64,000 bases of DNA from Alkalihalophilus pseudofirmus (GTDB lineage Bacteria; Bacillota; Bacilli; Bacillales; Bacillaceae_D), in assembly GCF_029094545.1 (NCBI RefSeq), contig NZ_CP117835.1, forward strand, positions 1,034,001 through 1,098,000. The letters are read 5' to 3'. The notes beneath the pieces were generated by a model. That model was not told the origin of the DNA. It saw nothing but the letters and a program-made list of their open reading frames with translations, and made no database searches. Shown one piece after another: positions 9,295 through 17,982 of the stretch. Made by a program: the position numbers and the translations under genes. Position 1 is the first letter of the stretch. Each line of letters begins with the position of its first letter.

Positions 9295-9382
9295 CACCAC
9301 TTCCCTCCGCTAGTATTATCTAGATCAGGTAATAGGGTTAAGGCTTGCACCTTTCTCAGCAATAATTGCACCCCTAGTGGTC
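9295..9382 (-). promoter_or_regulatory. TPP (THI-box) riboswitch aptamer
   Basis: The minus strand shows the hallmark conserved blocks in order: GGGGTGC, CTGAGA, then CCTGATCTAGATAATACTAG and CGGAGGGAAGTGG. P1 is formed by ACCACT (near 9380) with AGTGGT (near 9297). It binds thiamin pyrophosphate and, through the terminator at 9181-9208, should switch off ylmB-tenA-thiZXY when thiamin is plentiful. All conserved blocks are seen directly; the switching mechanism is inferred from complementarity. Confidence 0.95.
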
Positions 9383-9495
9383 TGGCTATTTAATTATGTT
9401 ATTTAAATATGAATCTGAAAATATGATTCTGAAACTACTTTCAAATTATCATACTTTTTTTAAGGTTACAATATTAAATGTGTTATAACTCTTTG

Positions 9496-9524
9496 AAAAA
9501 AGCGAAGAGGAGTACTCTTCGCTT
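9496..9524 (-). terminator. Terminator of hbs
   Basis: AAGCGAAGAG pairs with CTCTTCGCTT around GAGTA just beyond the hbs stop. The minus strand continues with TTTTTT. Confidence 0.85.
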
Positions 9525-9539
9525 TTACTTTTGACGTTA

Positions 9540-9812
9540 TTAGTTTACAGCGTCTTTTAATTGTTTACCTGGCTTAAATGCTGGGTTCTTTGTTGCTGGG
9601 ATTTCAATTTCTTGGCCAGTTTGCGGGTTACGGCCTTTACGTGCAGAACGCTCACGTACTTCAAAGCTTCCGAAACCTACTAGCTGAACTTTACCACCTT
9701 CAACAAGTGCGTTAGTGATGCTGTCAAATACAGCGTCTACTGCTTTAGAAGCATCTTTCTTAGAAAGGTCTGCCTGCTCTGATACTGAATTAATTAGATC
9801 TGTTTTGTTCAT
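9540..9812 (-). CDS. hbs: DNA-binding protein HU
   Basis: Histone-like nucleoid protein that bends DNA as a homodimer. The 90-residue sequence carries the family signature [20 protein letters not shown] and the arm segment [15 protein letters not shown]. It is transcribed alone, with a GGGAG ribosome site 8 nt before the ATG and its own terminator. Expression is expected to be high and constitutive. Confidence 0.97.
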   Translation of the reverse strand: MNKTDLINSVSEQADLSKKDASKAVDAVFDSITNALVEGGKVQLVGFGSFEVRERSARKGRNPQTGQEIEIPATKNPAFKPGKQLKDAVN

Positions 9813-10065
9813 GAAAAAAACTCCCTTTCATACCTTGTTTTGAAAAACGATAGATAAACTCTTATAGAATGTGAATCTATCTTCGTTTGTTCGATTGGAT
9901 TTAATAGCTGTCCCAACAAGCTAAAATAACCTGCAACTCAAATTTACTCATTAAACCCCAGTGGTGTCAAGACTTTGGGGGTAAATTCAAGCATTTAAAG
10001 TCAATTTTTCCACTCTTTTTGACATTTCGACAGCAAAAAAGCGTAGATTCCCTAATTTTGATACG

Positions 10066-10095
10066 AAAAAAGCTCAAGCAGTCGCTTTGAGCTTT
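10066..10095 (-). terminator. Terminator of pssA
   Basis: AAAGCTCAA (10069-10077) pairs with TTGAGCTTT (10087-10095), 11 nt beyond the pssA stop. On the minus strand it runs into TTTTTTC. Confidence 0.8.
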
Positions 10096-10105
10096 ATCCT
10101 TTATT

Positions 10106-10645
10106 CTACATCTTACGCACTTTAAATGAGCTGACCATAAGCAAGGCAAGGATCATCGTAATGAACATAAAACTATATGCTTCTAGAAATGGAACTAATA
10201 GAGATGAAAATGTTAAGATACATCCTGCAGCTGTGATAGGAAGGCCAACAAAGAAGCCATGACTTTCCGTTACATTAAAGCGAGCTAAACGTATCGCTCC
10301 GCAAATAATAAAGATAATCGCGAAAATGGCCCCGACTGAGCCGAATTCATGTAAAACAGCTTGATGAATCAATAAAGCTGGTGCGACTCCAAAAGAGACA
10401 ATATCACTCAGTGAGTCTAGTTGTTTTCCAAATTCAGACGTAGATTGAAAGCGTCTTGCTGCTGCTCCGTCAAGTCGGTCACATACCGCTGCAATTGTAA
10501 TAAATAACAATCCCATTCTAAGTTCGTTTTGCAGAACGAAGATGATTGAGAGAGCACCTAATCCAAGGTTCATAAGTGTTAATATATTTGCAATTTGACC
10601 TTTCATTTTCTTCACCGTCTGATCGAGATGTTCTAAAAGGAACAT
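10106..10645 (-). CDS. pssA: CDP-diacylglycerol-serine O-phosphatidyltransferase
   Basis: Membrane enzyme that makes phosphatidylserine from CDP-diacylglycerol and serine, the precursor of phosphatidylethanolamine. The CDP-alcohol phosphotransferase motif is visible: CDRLDGAAARR followed by FGKQLDSLSD, supplying the metal-binding aspartates. About five hydrophobic segments span 179 residues. AGGAG is 8 nt before the ATG at 10645. No psd gene follows, unlike in B. subtilis, so the decarboxylase would be elsewhere. Confidence 0.93.
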   Translation of the reverse strand: MFLLEHLDQTVKKMKGQIANILTLMNLGLGALSIIFVLQNELRMGLLFITIAAVCDRLDGAAARRFQSTSEFGKQLDSLSDIVSFGVAPALLIHQAVLHEFGSVGAIFAIIFIICGAIRLARFNVTESHGFFVGLPITAAGCILTFSSLLVPFLEAYSFMFITMILALLMVSSFKVRKM

Positions 10646-10883
10646 TCACTTCACTCCTTAACGTTAGCTAAACAAATGCTCCTAACGTCCTTTATAAATT
10701 AATATCATAACACACTCGAGCCGTTTTCACTAGAGAACGAAGTCGATAAAACAGCACTATTTTTGTCATAATATGGGGATTCCTTGATAATAAGACCTTT
10801 AAGTCGATTAACTGTCAAGTTAGCAAAACAGAAAATGAAGTCCTAGTAAAGGGGGGAAGGAGCGTACGTAATCATCCTAACAA

Positions 10884-10912
10884 AAGCCTTCATGAATTGT
10901 ACATGAAGGCTT
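10884..10912 (-). terminator. Terminator of small export protein gene
   Basis: AAGCCTTCATG pairs with CATGAAGGCTT around a 7-nt loop, 15 nt past the stop of the minus-strand gene. A short TTTTG follows on the minus strand. Confidence 0.7.
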
Positions 10913-10926
10913 CTAATCGAGTATCC

Positions 10927-11388
10927 CTAACTAGTGAACCAGGCAAATCCATAATAGGTGCCGATAGCAAAAATAAGAATCCAAGCAATTAAGCTTATGG
11001 TCATCCACCAAGTAGCAGCTTGTTTTTTTGCCCCAAGTGCGAGCGCCATAAGGATCGTTAAATGAGTGCCTAGAATGAGCGGTCCTCCAACGGAAAGGCC
11101 GGGAAGACCATAACGGTTCCAGACTCGCTTAGCGCGCTCCTGACGCTTTGTAGGAGGCTTTTCTTCGATTCCTGTCTCCTCACGTCTGCGTGCTCTCCAT
11201 GCCTCGAATTTTTCATAGAAAATAACGACAAGTAAAACAGTCAGCATGTTACCGACAAACCCAACAATTGATACGAGCACTGGATTTAATCCTCGAATAA
11301 TTCCGATCGGTATAACGACGATCGCTTCAAGCCATGGCGTAGCCGCCGCTAGAAATACTAATATATACTCCCATAATGATTGAAACAT
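10927..11388 (-). CDS. Small multidrug export family membrane protein
   Basis: A 153-residue protein with about four hydrophobic segments, resembling the Sm_multidrug_ex (PF06695) family. It begins LWEYILVFLAAATPWLEAIVVIPIGI, split here as a helix with the PWLEAIVVIPIG motif. A charged cytoplasmic loop rich in Arg and Glu lies near residues 63-88. The name of the family is historical, and transport has rarely been shown. GGAGG precedes the ATG at 11388. It is a single gene with its own terminator. Confidence 0.7.
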   Translation of the reverse strand: MFQSLWEYILVFLAAATPWLEAIVVIPIGIIRGLNPVLVSIVGFVGNMLTVLLVVIFYEKFEAWRARRREETGIEEKPPTKRQERAKRVWNRYGLPGLSVGGPLILGTHLTILMALALGAKKQAATWWMTISLIAWILIFAIGTYYGFAWFTS

Positions 11389-11476
11389 TAAAACCTCCGA
11401 GTGATCCTCTTAATAATAGAGCAAGTGTATCATCTGCTCATAAACAAAGCCACTAAAAAAATACCGCTTGATAAGA

Positions 11477-11525
11477 GAGGGGGCTGTCCCAAGGCCATTT
11501 TATGACCTTAAGGGACAGCCCCCTC
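11477..11525. repeat. Perfect 14-bp inverted repeat downstream of mrpG
   Basis: GAGGGGGCTGTCCC (11477-11490) and GGGACAGCCCCCTC (11512-11525) are exact inverted copies, with a second inner AAGG/CCTT pairing. It may end the mrp transcript, but no strong T run follows on the minus strand. The GC-rich form looks like a dispersed intergenic element. Confidence 0.6.
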
Positions 11526-11540
11526 ATTCCTATTGAAAGC

Positions 11541-11900
11541 TTAGTTGCTTCCTTTCATTTTCTTCTCATACATCTTCTTTAGGTCATCTTGAGTACTCTT
11601 TTCCCATAAAGGCACGCCTACACGATAAGCAGAACGGCCCATCATCATTCCGGCTACAGGAGCAGTTAGGAAAACGAATAAAATCGTTAATAACAGCTTT
11701 CCGACAAATTCACCGTGAACGAGGAAGAAGAATAAGAACGTTGCGAGCATAATCGAGATTACACCAAGTGTTGCACTCTTTGTCGCAGCGTGGAGACGGC
11801 CGTACACATCAGGGAAACGAATAATCCCGATCGAACCTAACAGGCTAAGAAAGCCGCCAATGAGAACAAAGATACTAATAATAATCTCAACCGCGGTCAA
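11541..11900 (-). CDS. mrpG: Na+/H+ antiporter subunit MrpG
   Basis: Last subunit of the Mrp complex. Three hydrophobic segments; the family motif GIIRFPDVYGRLHAATKSAT is present. The start is set at the TTG at 11900 (TAVEIII follows), with AAAGGGG upstream. The reading frame stays open to 11975, but that extension lies inside mrpF. This gives 119 residues and a 14-nt overlap with mrpF. Mrp exports Na+ in exchange for H+ and is essential for pH homeostasis in alkaliphilic Bacillus. Confidence 0.92.
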   Translation of the reverse strand: MTAVEIIISIFVLIGGFLSLLGSIGIIRFPDVYGRLHAATKSATLGVISIMLATFLFFFLVHGEFVGKLLLTILFVFLTAPVAGMMMGRSAYRVGVPLWEKSTQDDLKKMYEKKMKGSN

Positions 11901-12162
11901 AGACAACACCCCTTTCAATAAATTTAGAAAGCGCAATCGACCCGATAAAGGCAAGAATACTAATGACAAGAACAACTTCTGAGTATGCCAAAGTTTCCTG
12001 AAGCATCATAATGACCCCGATGAAGCCTATTAGATTGATGCCAAATGTATCAAGCGCTACGATGCGGTCAGACATCGTAGGGCCGATTAATGTACGGATA
12101 AAGCAAACGAACAATGAGATAGACATGACCACTAATACAATCATTAAAATGGATTGGAACAT
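11887..12162 (-). CDS. mrpF: Na+/H+ antiporter subunit MrpF
   Basis: A 91-residue membrane subunit with three helices; GPTMSDRIVALDTFGINLIG is the conserved segment of the family. It starts 1 nt after the mrpE stop and overlaps mrpG by 14 nt, so translation is coupled along the operon. In the complex it sits between the large antiporter-like MrpA/MrpD subunits. Confidence 0.93.
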   Translation of the reverse strand: MFQSILMIVLVVMSISLFVCFIRTLIGPTMSDRIVALDTFGINLIGFIGVIMMLQETLAYSEVVLVISILAFIGSIALSKFIERGVVFDRG

Positions 12163-12163
12163 A

Positions 12164-12646
12164 TTATTTGGTCACCTCCAAAATAGCACGTTCAAATGTA
12201 TCGTGAATATCACGGATCATTTTCTCTTTATTAGGAACATCAATCGCATGGATGTAGATGTATTTATTATCATCTGAGAAATCCATCGATAGTGTACCTG
12301 GAGTAAGAGAGATAAGAGATGCTAGAAGACTTAACTCCCAGTCTGTTTTTAATTTAGTAGGCACAGCTACAATTCCAGGTTGGATATTCATTTTAGGACT
12401 TAACACAATCTTAATCACGTCTATATTGGCTAATATAAGTTCTTTAAAGAATAAACTAATTAACTTAATAATAGCCCATACGCGGCGCATGTAAAAATCA
12501 AAACGCAGAAAACGTCTTAAAACGAATAAGATGAAAATCCCAACAACATATCCAATTAAGAAGTCGACAGCTGTATAGCTATTTTGAAAGTTAACCCAGA
12601 TAACCGCAATGACAAGGTTTAATAATATTTGAAAAGCCATTAGCAT
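12164..12646 (-). CDS. mrpE: Na+/H+ antiporter subunit MrpE
   Basis: A 160-residue subunit with two or three N-terminal hydrophobic segments and a soluble C-terminal domain. SLTPGTLSMDFSDDNKYIYI is the conserved LTPGT block of the family. The stop of mrpD is immediately upstream (12647), with no spacer. The family length is matched closely. Confidence 0.93.
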   Translation of the reverse strand: MLMAFQILLNLVIAVIWVNFQNSYTAVDFLIGYVVGIFILFVLRRFLRFDFYMRRVWAIIKLISLFFKELILANIDVIKIVLSPKMNIQPGIVAVPTKLKTDWELSLLASLISLTPGTLSMDFSDDNKYIYIHAIDVPNKEKMIRDIHDTFERAILEVTK

Positions 12647-14128
12647 CTACTCCTTAAGTACAGATTCGATATAAATCGTTGGGTCTAGAATTTGGTCAGC
12701 CACTTGCAGTGAATATTGGAAAATTGGCTCGGCTGCGAAACCAAGGATAATAGTTAAAGCGACAAGTGGAACAATTGGCAGTAAAAGTTTGCCCACTTTA
12801 AAGTTTGCTTGTTGTTCTGTATGCTTCTGCTCACCCCAAAACGCGTAAATGAAAATCTTCATCATTGAGAACAATGTTAGAAGTCCGACTGCAAGAGCGA
12901 CAGCGGCAATAATATAATTCTCATTTAAGAATGCAGCTAAAATAAGCGCAAACTTACTGAAGAATCCACTTAGCGGCGGGATACCAGCTAAGGAAATTGC
13001 AGAGATAAAGAACATCCATGCAAGCCATGGGTGGGTTTTAAGTAAACCTCCCATTTTCTTTAGATCGGTTGTTCCGGTAATTTTTTGAGTTGCCCCTGCA
13101 AATAAGAAGAGGGCTGCTTTAACGATAATATGGTGGGCAATATAGTAGATCGCACCGGCAATTGCTAGCTGCGTGTAAATACCAAGCCCCATCACCATGT
13201 AACCAACCTGACTGATAATGTGGTATGAGAGGATTCGCTTAAAGTCAAACTGTGAAACGGCCCCAAGTACCCCAAAGAACATCGTCAGACCAGCTAAAAT
13301 TAGAATTAACATATGGGTAAAGTCTGGATCATGAGTAAAGATCAGCGTGAATGTACGCATGATCGCATAGATCCCAACTTTCGTTAATAAGCCCCCGAAT
13401 AATGCGGCAATTGCTGCTGGCGGTCCATAGTATGAACGCGGAAGCCAGAAATAAAGAGGGAAGAGACCACCCTTCATAGCAAATACAACCAAGAAAATAA
13501 CCGCAATAACATTTAATACGCCTGTCTGTTCAAGTTCACCGACTTTAACAGCTAAGTCAGCTAAGTTCAGTGTTCCTGTAATCGAGTAAAGATAGGCCAC
13601 ACCGACAATGAACAAGATCGAAGCAAAAACATTGATCATTACATATTTTAATGATTCACGAAGCTGATACTTCGTCCCGCCTAATACAATTAAAATGTAG
13701 GAGGCAATCAGCATCACTTCGAAGAAGACGAATAGGTTAAATAAGTCTCCAGTTAAGAATGCTCCGTTTACCCCTGCAAGTAAGAAGAAGTAGAACGGAT
13801 AGAAATAATATTTCTCACGTTCTGAGGAGATCGTTTGAAAGGCAAAGAACAAACAAACAACCCCTACAATACTTGCGAGAATGACCATCATGGTAGCAAA
13901 CATGTCAGCAACTAAGACAATACCAAATGGTGCTTGCCAGTTACCCAGTTCAAGAACAGAGATTCCATTTTGATATACATCAACTGCAAGATAAATAGCT
14001 ACTAACAGCATGCCGATCACAGTAAAGCCGCTGATCACACGCTGTAGGCTATGATTTTTTGCAAATAAAATGAGAATCGTACCTACAATAAATGGGATTA
14101 GAATCGGTAGTATGACTAAGTTATTCAT
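12647..14128 (-). CDS. mrpD: Na+/H+ antiporter subunit MrpD
   Basis: A 493-residue proton-translocating subunit homologous to NuoM/NuoN of complex I, with about 14 helices. Visible family features are the FFEVMLIASYILI segment with the conserved Glu, the KGGLFPLYFWLPRSYYGPPA loop with the conserved Lys, and the broken-helix region near DFKRILSYHIISQVGYM. It overlaps mrpC by 8 nt. It needs the other Mrp subunits for activity. Confidence 0.95.
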   Translation of the reverse strand: MNNLVILPILIPFIVGTILILFAKNHSLQRVISGFTVIGMLLVAIYLAVDVYQNGISVLELGNWQAPFGIVLVADMFATMMVILASIVGVVCLFFAFQTISSEREKYYFYPFYFFLLAGVNGAFLTGDLFNLFVFFEVMLIASYILIVLGGTKYQLRESLKYVMINVFASILFIVGVAYLYSITGTLNLADLAVKVGELEQTGVLNVIAVIFLVVFAMKGGLFPLYFWLPRSYYGPPAAIAALFGGLLTKVGIYAIMRTFTLIFTHDPDFTHMLILILAGLTMFFGVLGAVSQFDFKRILSYHIISQVGYMVMGLGIYTQLAIAGAIYYIAHHIIVKAALFLFAGATQKITGTTDLKKMGGLLKTHPWLAWMFFISAISLAGIPPLSGFFSKFALILAAFLNENYIIAAVALAVGLLTLFSMMKIFIYAFWGEQKHTEQQANFKVGKLLLPIVPLVALTIILGFAAEPIFQYSLQVADQILDPTIYIESVLKE

Positions 14129-14459
14129 CTGCAGATCCCCTTAATTGGTCTAAATCATCTGTCTTGTGCTCTTTGTATGTGCGATATGCGAGTACAAGCA
14201 AGAATGATGTGACCCCAAAACTAATTACAATCGCTGTTAAAATCAATGCTTGAGGCAATGGATCACTATATGTGCTAGCCTCAAGACCAAGTAGTGGTGG
14301 TGCGCCTCTTTGTAATCCTGACATCGTGAGAAGCAGGAGATGAGCTCCGTGTGAAAGCAGGATTAATCCTACAATCACTCGAAGCAAGCTTTTCGTAAGA
14401 ATTAAATAGGTTCCGACCATAAAGAGGACACCAACAGTGATGGACATTAATATTTCCAT
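14121..14459 (-). CDS. mrpC: Na+/H+ antiporter subunit MrpC
   Basis: A 112-residue NuoK-like subunit with three helices. GLILLSHGAHLLLLTMSG and ALILTAIVISFGVTSF are the conserved segments. Its ATG overlaps the mrpB stop (TAATG) and its end overlaps mrpD by 8 nt. Confidence 0.95.
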   Translation of the reverse strand: MEILMSITVGVLFMVGTYLILTKSLLRVIVGLILLSHGAHLLLLTMSGLQRGAPPLLGLEASTYSDPLPQALILTAIVISFGVTSFLLVLAYRTYKEHKTDDLDQLRGSADE

Positions 14460-14893
14460 TACATATCATCCTCCGCAATCGTAAGAATTATCGTGAGTGC
14501 AATACCGACAACAACTAGGTAGATACCCAGGTCGAACGGCAGTGCTGTAGTCAGCTCTGTTTCACCTAAAATCGGTATCTGATAGTACTCAAAATATTGA
14601 GTAAGATACGGATCGCCGACTAATAAGCCGCCAAAGCCCGTAACAATTGCCAGCAACAAACCGAAAGCAATCATTTTTGTGAAGTCAAATGGTATTGCTT
14701 TTTTGATGCTCTTCATATCAAACCCAAGATACATTAAAAGCAGGGCACTTGCTGTCATTAATCCGCCGATAAATCCTCCGCCGGGGTTGTTGTGACCGGC
14801 GAAGAATAGGTAGACGGAAAATGCAAGGATGATGAATGTCACAACGCGGGTGACGGAATGAAGAAGGACATCATTAGATTTTAAGTTCTTCAC
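14459..14893 (-). CDS. mrpB: Na+/H+ antiporter subunit MrpB
   Basis: A 144-residue membrane subunit with four helices and the conserved GHNNPGGGFIGGLM motif. It starts with GTG overlapping the mrpA stop as GTGA. The C-terminal helix of the related domain in MrpA is homologous to this family. Confidence 0.95.
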   Translation of the reverse strand: MKNLKSNDVLLHSVTRVVTFIILAFSVYLFFAGHNNPGGGFIGGLMTASALLLMYLGFDMKSIKKAIPFDFTKMIAFGLLLAIVTGFGGLLVGDPYLTQYFEYYQIPILGETELTTALPFDLGIYLVVVGIALTIILTIAEDDM

Positions 14894-17307
14894 ACATCTT
14901 CCCTCCCTGTCATTCGTAGCTTAATTAATGCAATGACACCTAATGCAGCAATTCCAAGTACAAGAACCTCAAGCAATGTATCAAGTCCACGGAAGTCAAC
15001 AAGGATGACGTTTACCATGTTGTACCCACCTGCGAGCTCTTTAGAGTTCTCTACAAAGAATTGTGAGATAGGCTCAATACCTGCTTCATTTCCAAGAGCA
15101 AGAGAACTTAAGGCAATCGCAGTTACAAGGAACCCGACTCCAATAGAGATAATCAAGTTCACGATGTTAAAGCGCGGCTTGAATTCTTCTTTGCGTAATT
15201 CTGGTAAATGATAGAAAGCAAGCATTAAGAGTAAAACTGTAACGGTCTCAACTAGTAATTGTGTTAAGGCAAGGTCTGGTGCACGGAACACGACAAATAG
15301 TAAAGCAAGTAAGAAACCAATAACCCCTACAACAACAACAGCAGTGATCCGTTTATTAATAAATGGAATGGAAAGCGTTGCTGCAATAAAGACGAGTGTA
15401 ATGACCCAAATATATGGAGCAATACCCGTTACATTGGTTGTATCGATTGTAAAGGCATCGTAGCGGAACATTGTATAGCCAAGCAAAAGAATCATGAAAG
15501 CGGTCATATAAGCGAAATAATCACGCAATAGACCAGTCATTTGGATTCTTGTTACAGCTTGAGAACCAGTAATGACACCGCTAAGTGAATTGTCGTAGAA
15601 CCAGTTAAGCGGGTCGCGTTCTTTCATATAGAAGGCCGTTTTTGCCCAGTTTTTCATCATTAAGAATAAGATGATCCCAGCTGCTACAACACCCATTGTC
15701 ATAAACAGTTCCGCATTAAAGCCATGCCACATATAAATATTGACATAGAACAGCTCCCCATCGGCAAGTACTGTAGGCAGAACAGCCTGCATTGCAGGTT
15801 CAATGATTGTATAAGCTAAGATGTTCGGGAAGAAACCAAAGACGATAACAAGAGAGCCTAGAATAACTGGACTGATCAACATTCCAATTGGAGCCTCATG
15901 TACTTTTACGTCATAATTTTCTGGCTGGAATTTCCCTGTAAATGTTTTAAAGAACATGATTAAGCAGTATAAGAATGTAAATACAGACGCAATCCAAGCT
16001 AGTACAACAATGATGATGCCGAATGTTTCCATATTGAAGACATTCATTTCTGTTGCTCGAAGAAGCGCTGTAAAGAACATTTCTTTACTTAAGAACCCGT
16101 TAAATGGAGGAAGACCTGCCATTGATGCGAGTCCAATTAATGAAACCGTAAATGTGACCGGCATGATGGCCATTAAACCACCAAGCTTACGGATATCACG
16201 GGTGCCGGTTTCATGGTCGATAATACCGGCTGTCATAAAGAGACTTCCTTTAAAGGTTGCATGGTTTATTAAGTGGAAAATCGCAGCCATTATTGCAAAT
16301 GAATAAAAGGCTGGATCGACACTGTCACCAAAATAAATCGCTGCAGAACCTAAGCCTAGTAAAGTCATAATCAGACCGAGCTGACTGACCGTTGAGAAGG
16401 CAAGGATTCCCTTTAAGTCTTTTTGTCTGACAGCTGATGTTGAACCCCATAACAAGGTAACCACACCAAATCCGGTTAAGAGCCAGAACCATTCTGCGCT
16501 GCCGGCAAACACAGGTGTAAGACGAGCAACAAGATAGATCCCTGCTTTAACCATCGTTGCAGAGTGAAGATACGCACTAACAGGTGTTGGTGCTTCCATC
16601 GCATCTGGCAGCCAGATGTGGAATGGGAACTGTGCTGATTTAGTGAAGGCACCAAGCAGCACTAAAATCATAGCTGGTAAAAACAATTCGCTTGATGTCA
16701 CAAGATCTACATTTTCAATGATTCCGCGAATACTGAATGTGCCAGTCATGACATACAGCAATGAAAAACCACCGAGCATAGCAAATCCACCAAAAACGGT
16801 AATCAACATTGATTTTTGAGCACCATAGGTAGATTTTTCACGGTGGAACCAATAACTAATTAATAGCGATGAAGCTAAACTAGTTAATTCCCAGAACACA
16901 TAAAGGACAATTAAGTTATCAGATAAGACAACCCCAAGCATTGCCCCCATGAACATGAGAAGGTACACATAGAAATTGTTCAAGCTTTCGGTCTTTTTTG
17001 ATAAGTAAAAGATCGAATAGAGGATGACCAGAGTTCCAATACCGGTAATCAATAGGGCAAACAATAAACTCAAACCGTCTACAAAGACAGTAAAGTTAAT
17101 CCCAAGGGAGGGTACCCATGGAATGGTGTGCTCAACAACCCCTCCAGTTGAGGTTATCGAGAGGTATTGAATGAAATAGATAAATAGTACAAGCGGGAGT
17201 GCTAATACAAACCAGCCTGTGTGAATCCGTCTAGCGTATTTGTACAGAAATGGGATCAAAATAGCTAATAAAAAAGGCGAAATCGTAGCCCAGTGTAATA
17301 CGGTCAA
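14890..17307 (-). CDS. mrpA: Na+/H+ antiporter subunit MrpA
   Basis: The large 805-residue antiporter-like subunit, homologous to NuoL. Key segments are the VFWELTSLASSLLI helix with the conserved Glu, TKSAQFPFHIWLPDAMEAPT with the conserved Lys, and the C-terminal MrpB-like extension including DLALTQLLVETVTVLLLML. The start is TTG at 17307, with AAGGAGG 8 nt upstream. It is the first gene of mrpABCDEFG. The complex moves Na+ out and H+ in, and growth at alkaline pH often depends on it. Confidence 0.96.
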   Translation of the reverse strand: MTVLHWATISPFLLAILIPFLYKYARRIHTGWFVLALPLVLFIYFIQYLSITSTGGVVEHTIPWVPSLGINFTVFVDGLSLLFALLITGIGTLVILYSIFYLSKKTESLNNFYVYLLMFMGAMLGVVLSDNLIVLYVFWELTSLASSLLISYWFHREKSTYGAQKSMLITVFGGFAMLGGFSLLYVMTGTFSIRGIIENVDLVTSSELFLPAMILVLLGAFTKSAQFPFHIWLPDAMEAPTPVSAYLHSATMVKAGIYLVARLTPVFAGSAEWFWLLTGFGVVTLLWGSTSAVRQKDLKGILAFSTVSQLGLIMTLLGLGSAAIYFGDSVDPAFYSFAIMAAIFHLINHATFKGSLFMTAGIIDHETGTRDIRKLGGLMAIMPVTFTVSLIGLASMAGLPPFNGFLSKEMFFTALLRATEMNVFNMETFGIIIVVLAWIASVFTFLYCLIMFFKTFTGKFQPENYDVKVHEAPIGMLISPVILGSLVIVFGFFPNILAYTIIEPAMQAVLPTVLADGELFYVNIYMWHGFNAELFMTMGVVAAGIILFLMMKNWAKTAFYMKERDPLNWFYDNSLSGVITGSQAVTRIQMTGLLRDYFAYMTAFMILLLGYTMFRYDAFTIDTTNVTGIAPYIWVITLVFIAATLSIPFINKRITAVVVVGVIGFLLALLFVVFRAPDLALTQLLVETVTVLLLMLAFYHLPELRKEEFKPRFNIVNLIISIGVGFLVTAIALSSLALGNEAGIEPISQFFVENSKELAGGYNMVNVILVDFRGLDTLLEVLVLGIAALGVIALIKLRMTGREDV

Positions 17308-17643
17308 ATCACATACCTCCTTAAATGGTTATTAGTAGAATTGGTTGGGCCCTATGTATTTATCCTCTTATCCGTATTTGAAAACCGAACAATTCTTAGA
17401 CTATGTAGAATTATAACCTAATTTAAAAATGCGTGCATCCTTACAGCACTTAGCTTCACCCGCTTTTAAAGAATTTATTAAATATGAAGAAAGACGAAAA
17501 ATTTTAGCAAATTTTTTTTGTGTGATCGTGTTTTTTTATGATGAAGAGAGGTTATTCCCTTCCAAATTCAGTGTGTGATGTATAATTTTTGTGTGAAGTT
17601 GCAACCCTATAAGTAATAAAAGGATAGGGATTGGTGGTTAAAA
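17308..17643. other. Divergent leader between mrpA and a small membrane protein gene
   Basis: AT-rich spacer of 336 bp. On the minus strand a TATAAT lies at 17410-17415 without a good -35, so the mrp promoter cannot be fixed. On the + strand a TATAAT lies at 17581-17586, about 55 bp before the small gene, also with a poor -35. I see no riboswitch or long dyad. Confidence 0.5.
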
Positions 17644-17880
17644 GTGTCTACTAAAAATAAAAGCATCATTAGTTTGGTCATCTTTGCAACTATTTTGGTA
17701 GCAGGATTTTTTGCTGACGGTTTTAATGAAGAGATGACTCATAATCGTATTAAAGAAATTCCAGGGCAATTTGGGGTTCAAGAATACCGCGTGGAGGCAC
17801 AAACATTTGGGCCGAGAGAGTATCTTCGTGTCATTCAAACACGAAATTGGCTAAACGAAGAAGGAGAGCTTCCTGAGTAG
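17644..17880 (+). CDS. Small membrane-anchored protein of unknown function
   Basis: A 78-residue protein that I do not recognise. Residues 7-24 form one hydrophobic segment (SIISLVIFATILVAGFFA), followed by a charged C-terminal domain of about 50 residues (GQFGVQEYRVEAQTFGPREY). The topology suggests a membrane anchor with the domain on either face. It starts with GTG, and the ribosome site (GGTGG) is weak. The stop codon lies in the loop of a strong terminator, which supports a real transcription unit. It is divergent from the mrp operon and convergent with sda. Confidence 0.6.
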   Translation: MSTKNKSIISLVIFATILVAGFFADGFNEEMTHNRIKEIPGQFGVQEYRVEAQTFGPREYLRVIQTRNWLNEEGELPE

Positions 17881-17895
17881 GAAGCTCTCCTTTTA
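17863..17895 (+). terminator. Terminator overlapping the stop of the small membrane protein gene
   Basis: GGAGAGCTTCCT pairs with AGGAAGCTCTCC around GAGT and is followed by TTTT. The TAG stop codon falls in the loop and 3' arm. Confidence 0.9.
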
Positions 17896-17982
17896 TGTGG
17901 TGTATATATTAAGCATAATCTTGGGCGTTCGTAACTTCTGTTTTGTCTTAAGGTGTGTAGGTTTTAAGCTTAAAATGAAAGC

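Noticed and set aside
9967-10149. 60-codon minus-strand ORF downstream of pssA
   Set aside because: It overlaps the pssA end and its terminator in another frame; Cys/Arg-rich composition unlike a protein and no ribosome site.
15956-16306. 116-codon + strand ORF
   Set aside because: Antisense shadow of mrpA; the opposite strand has full family motifs.
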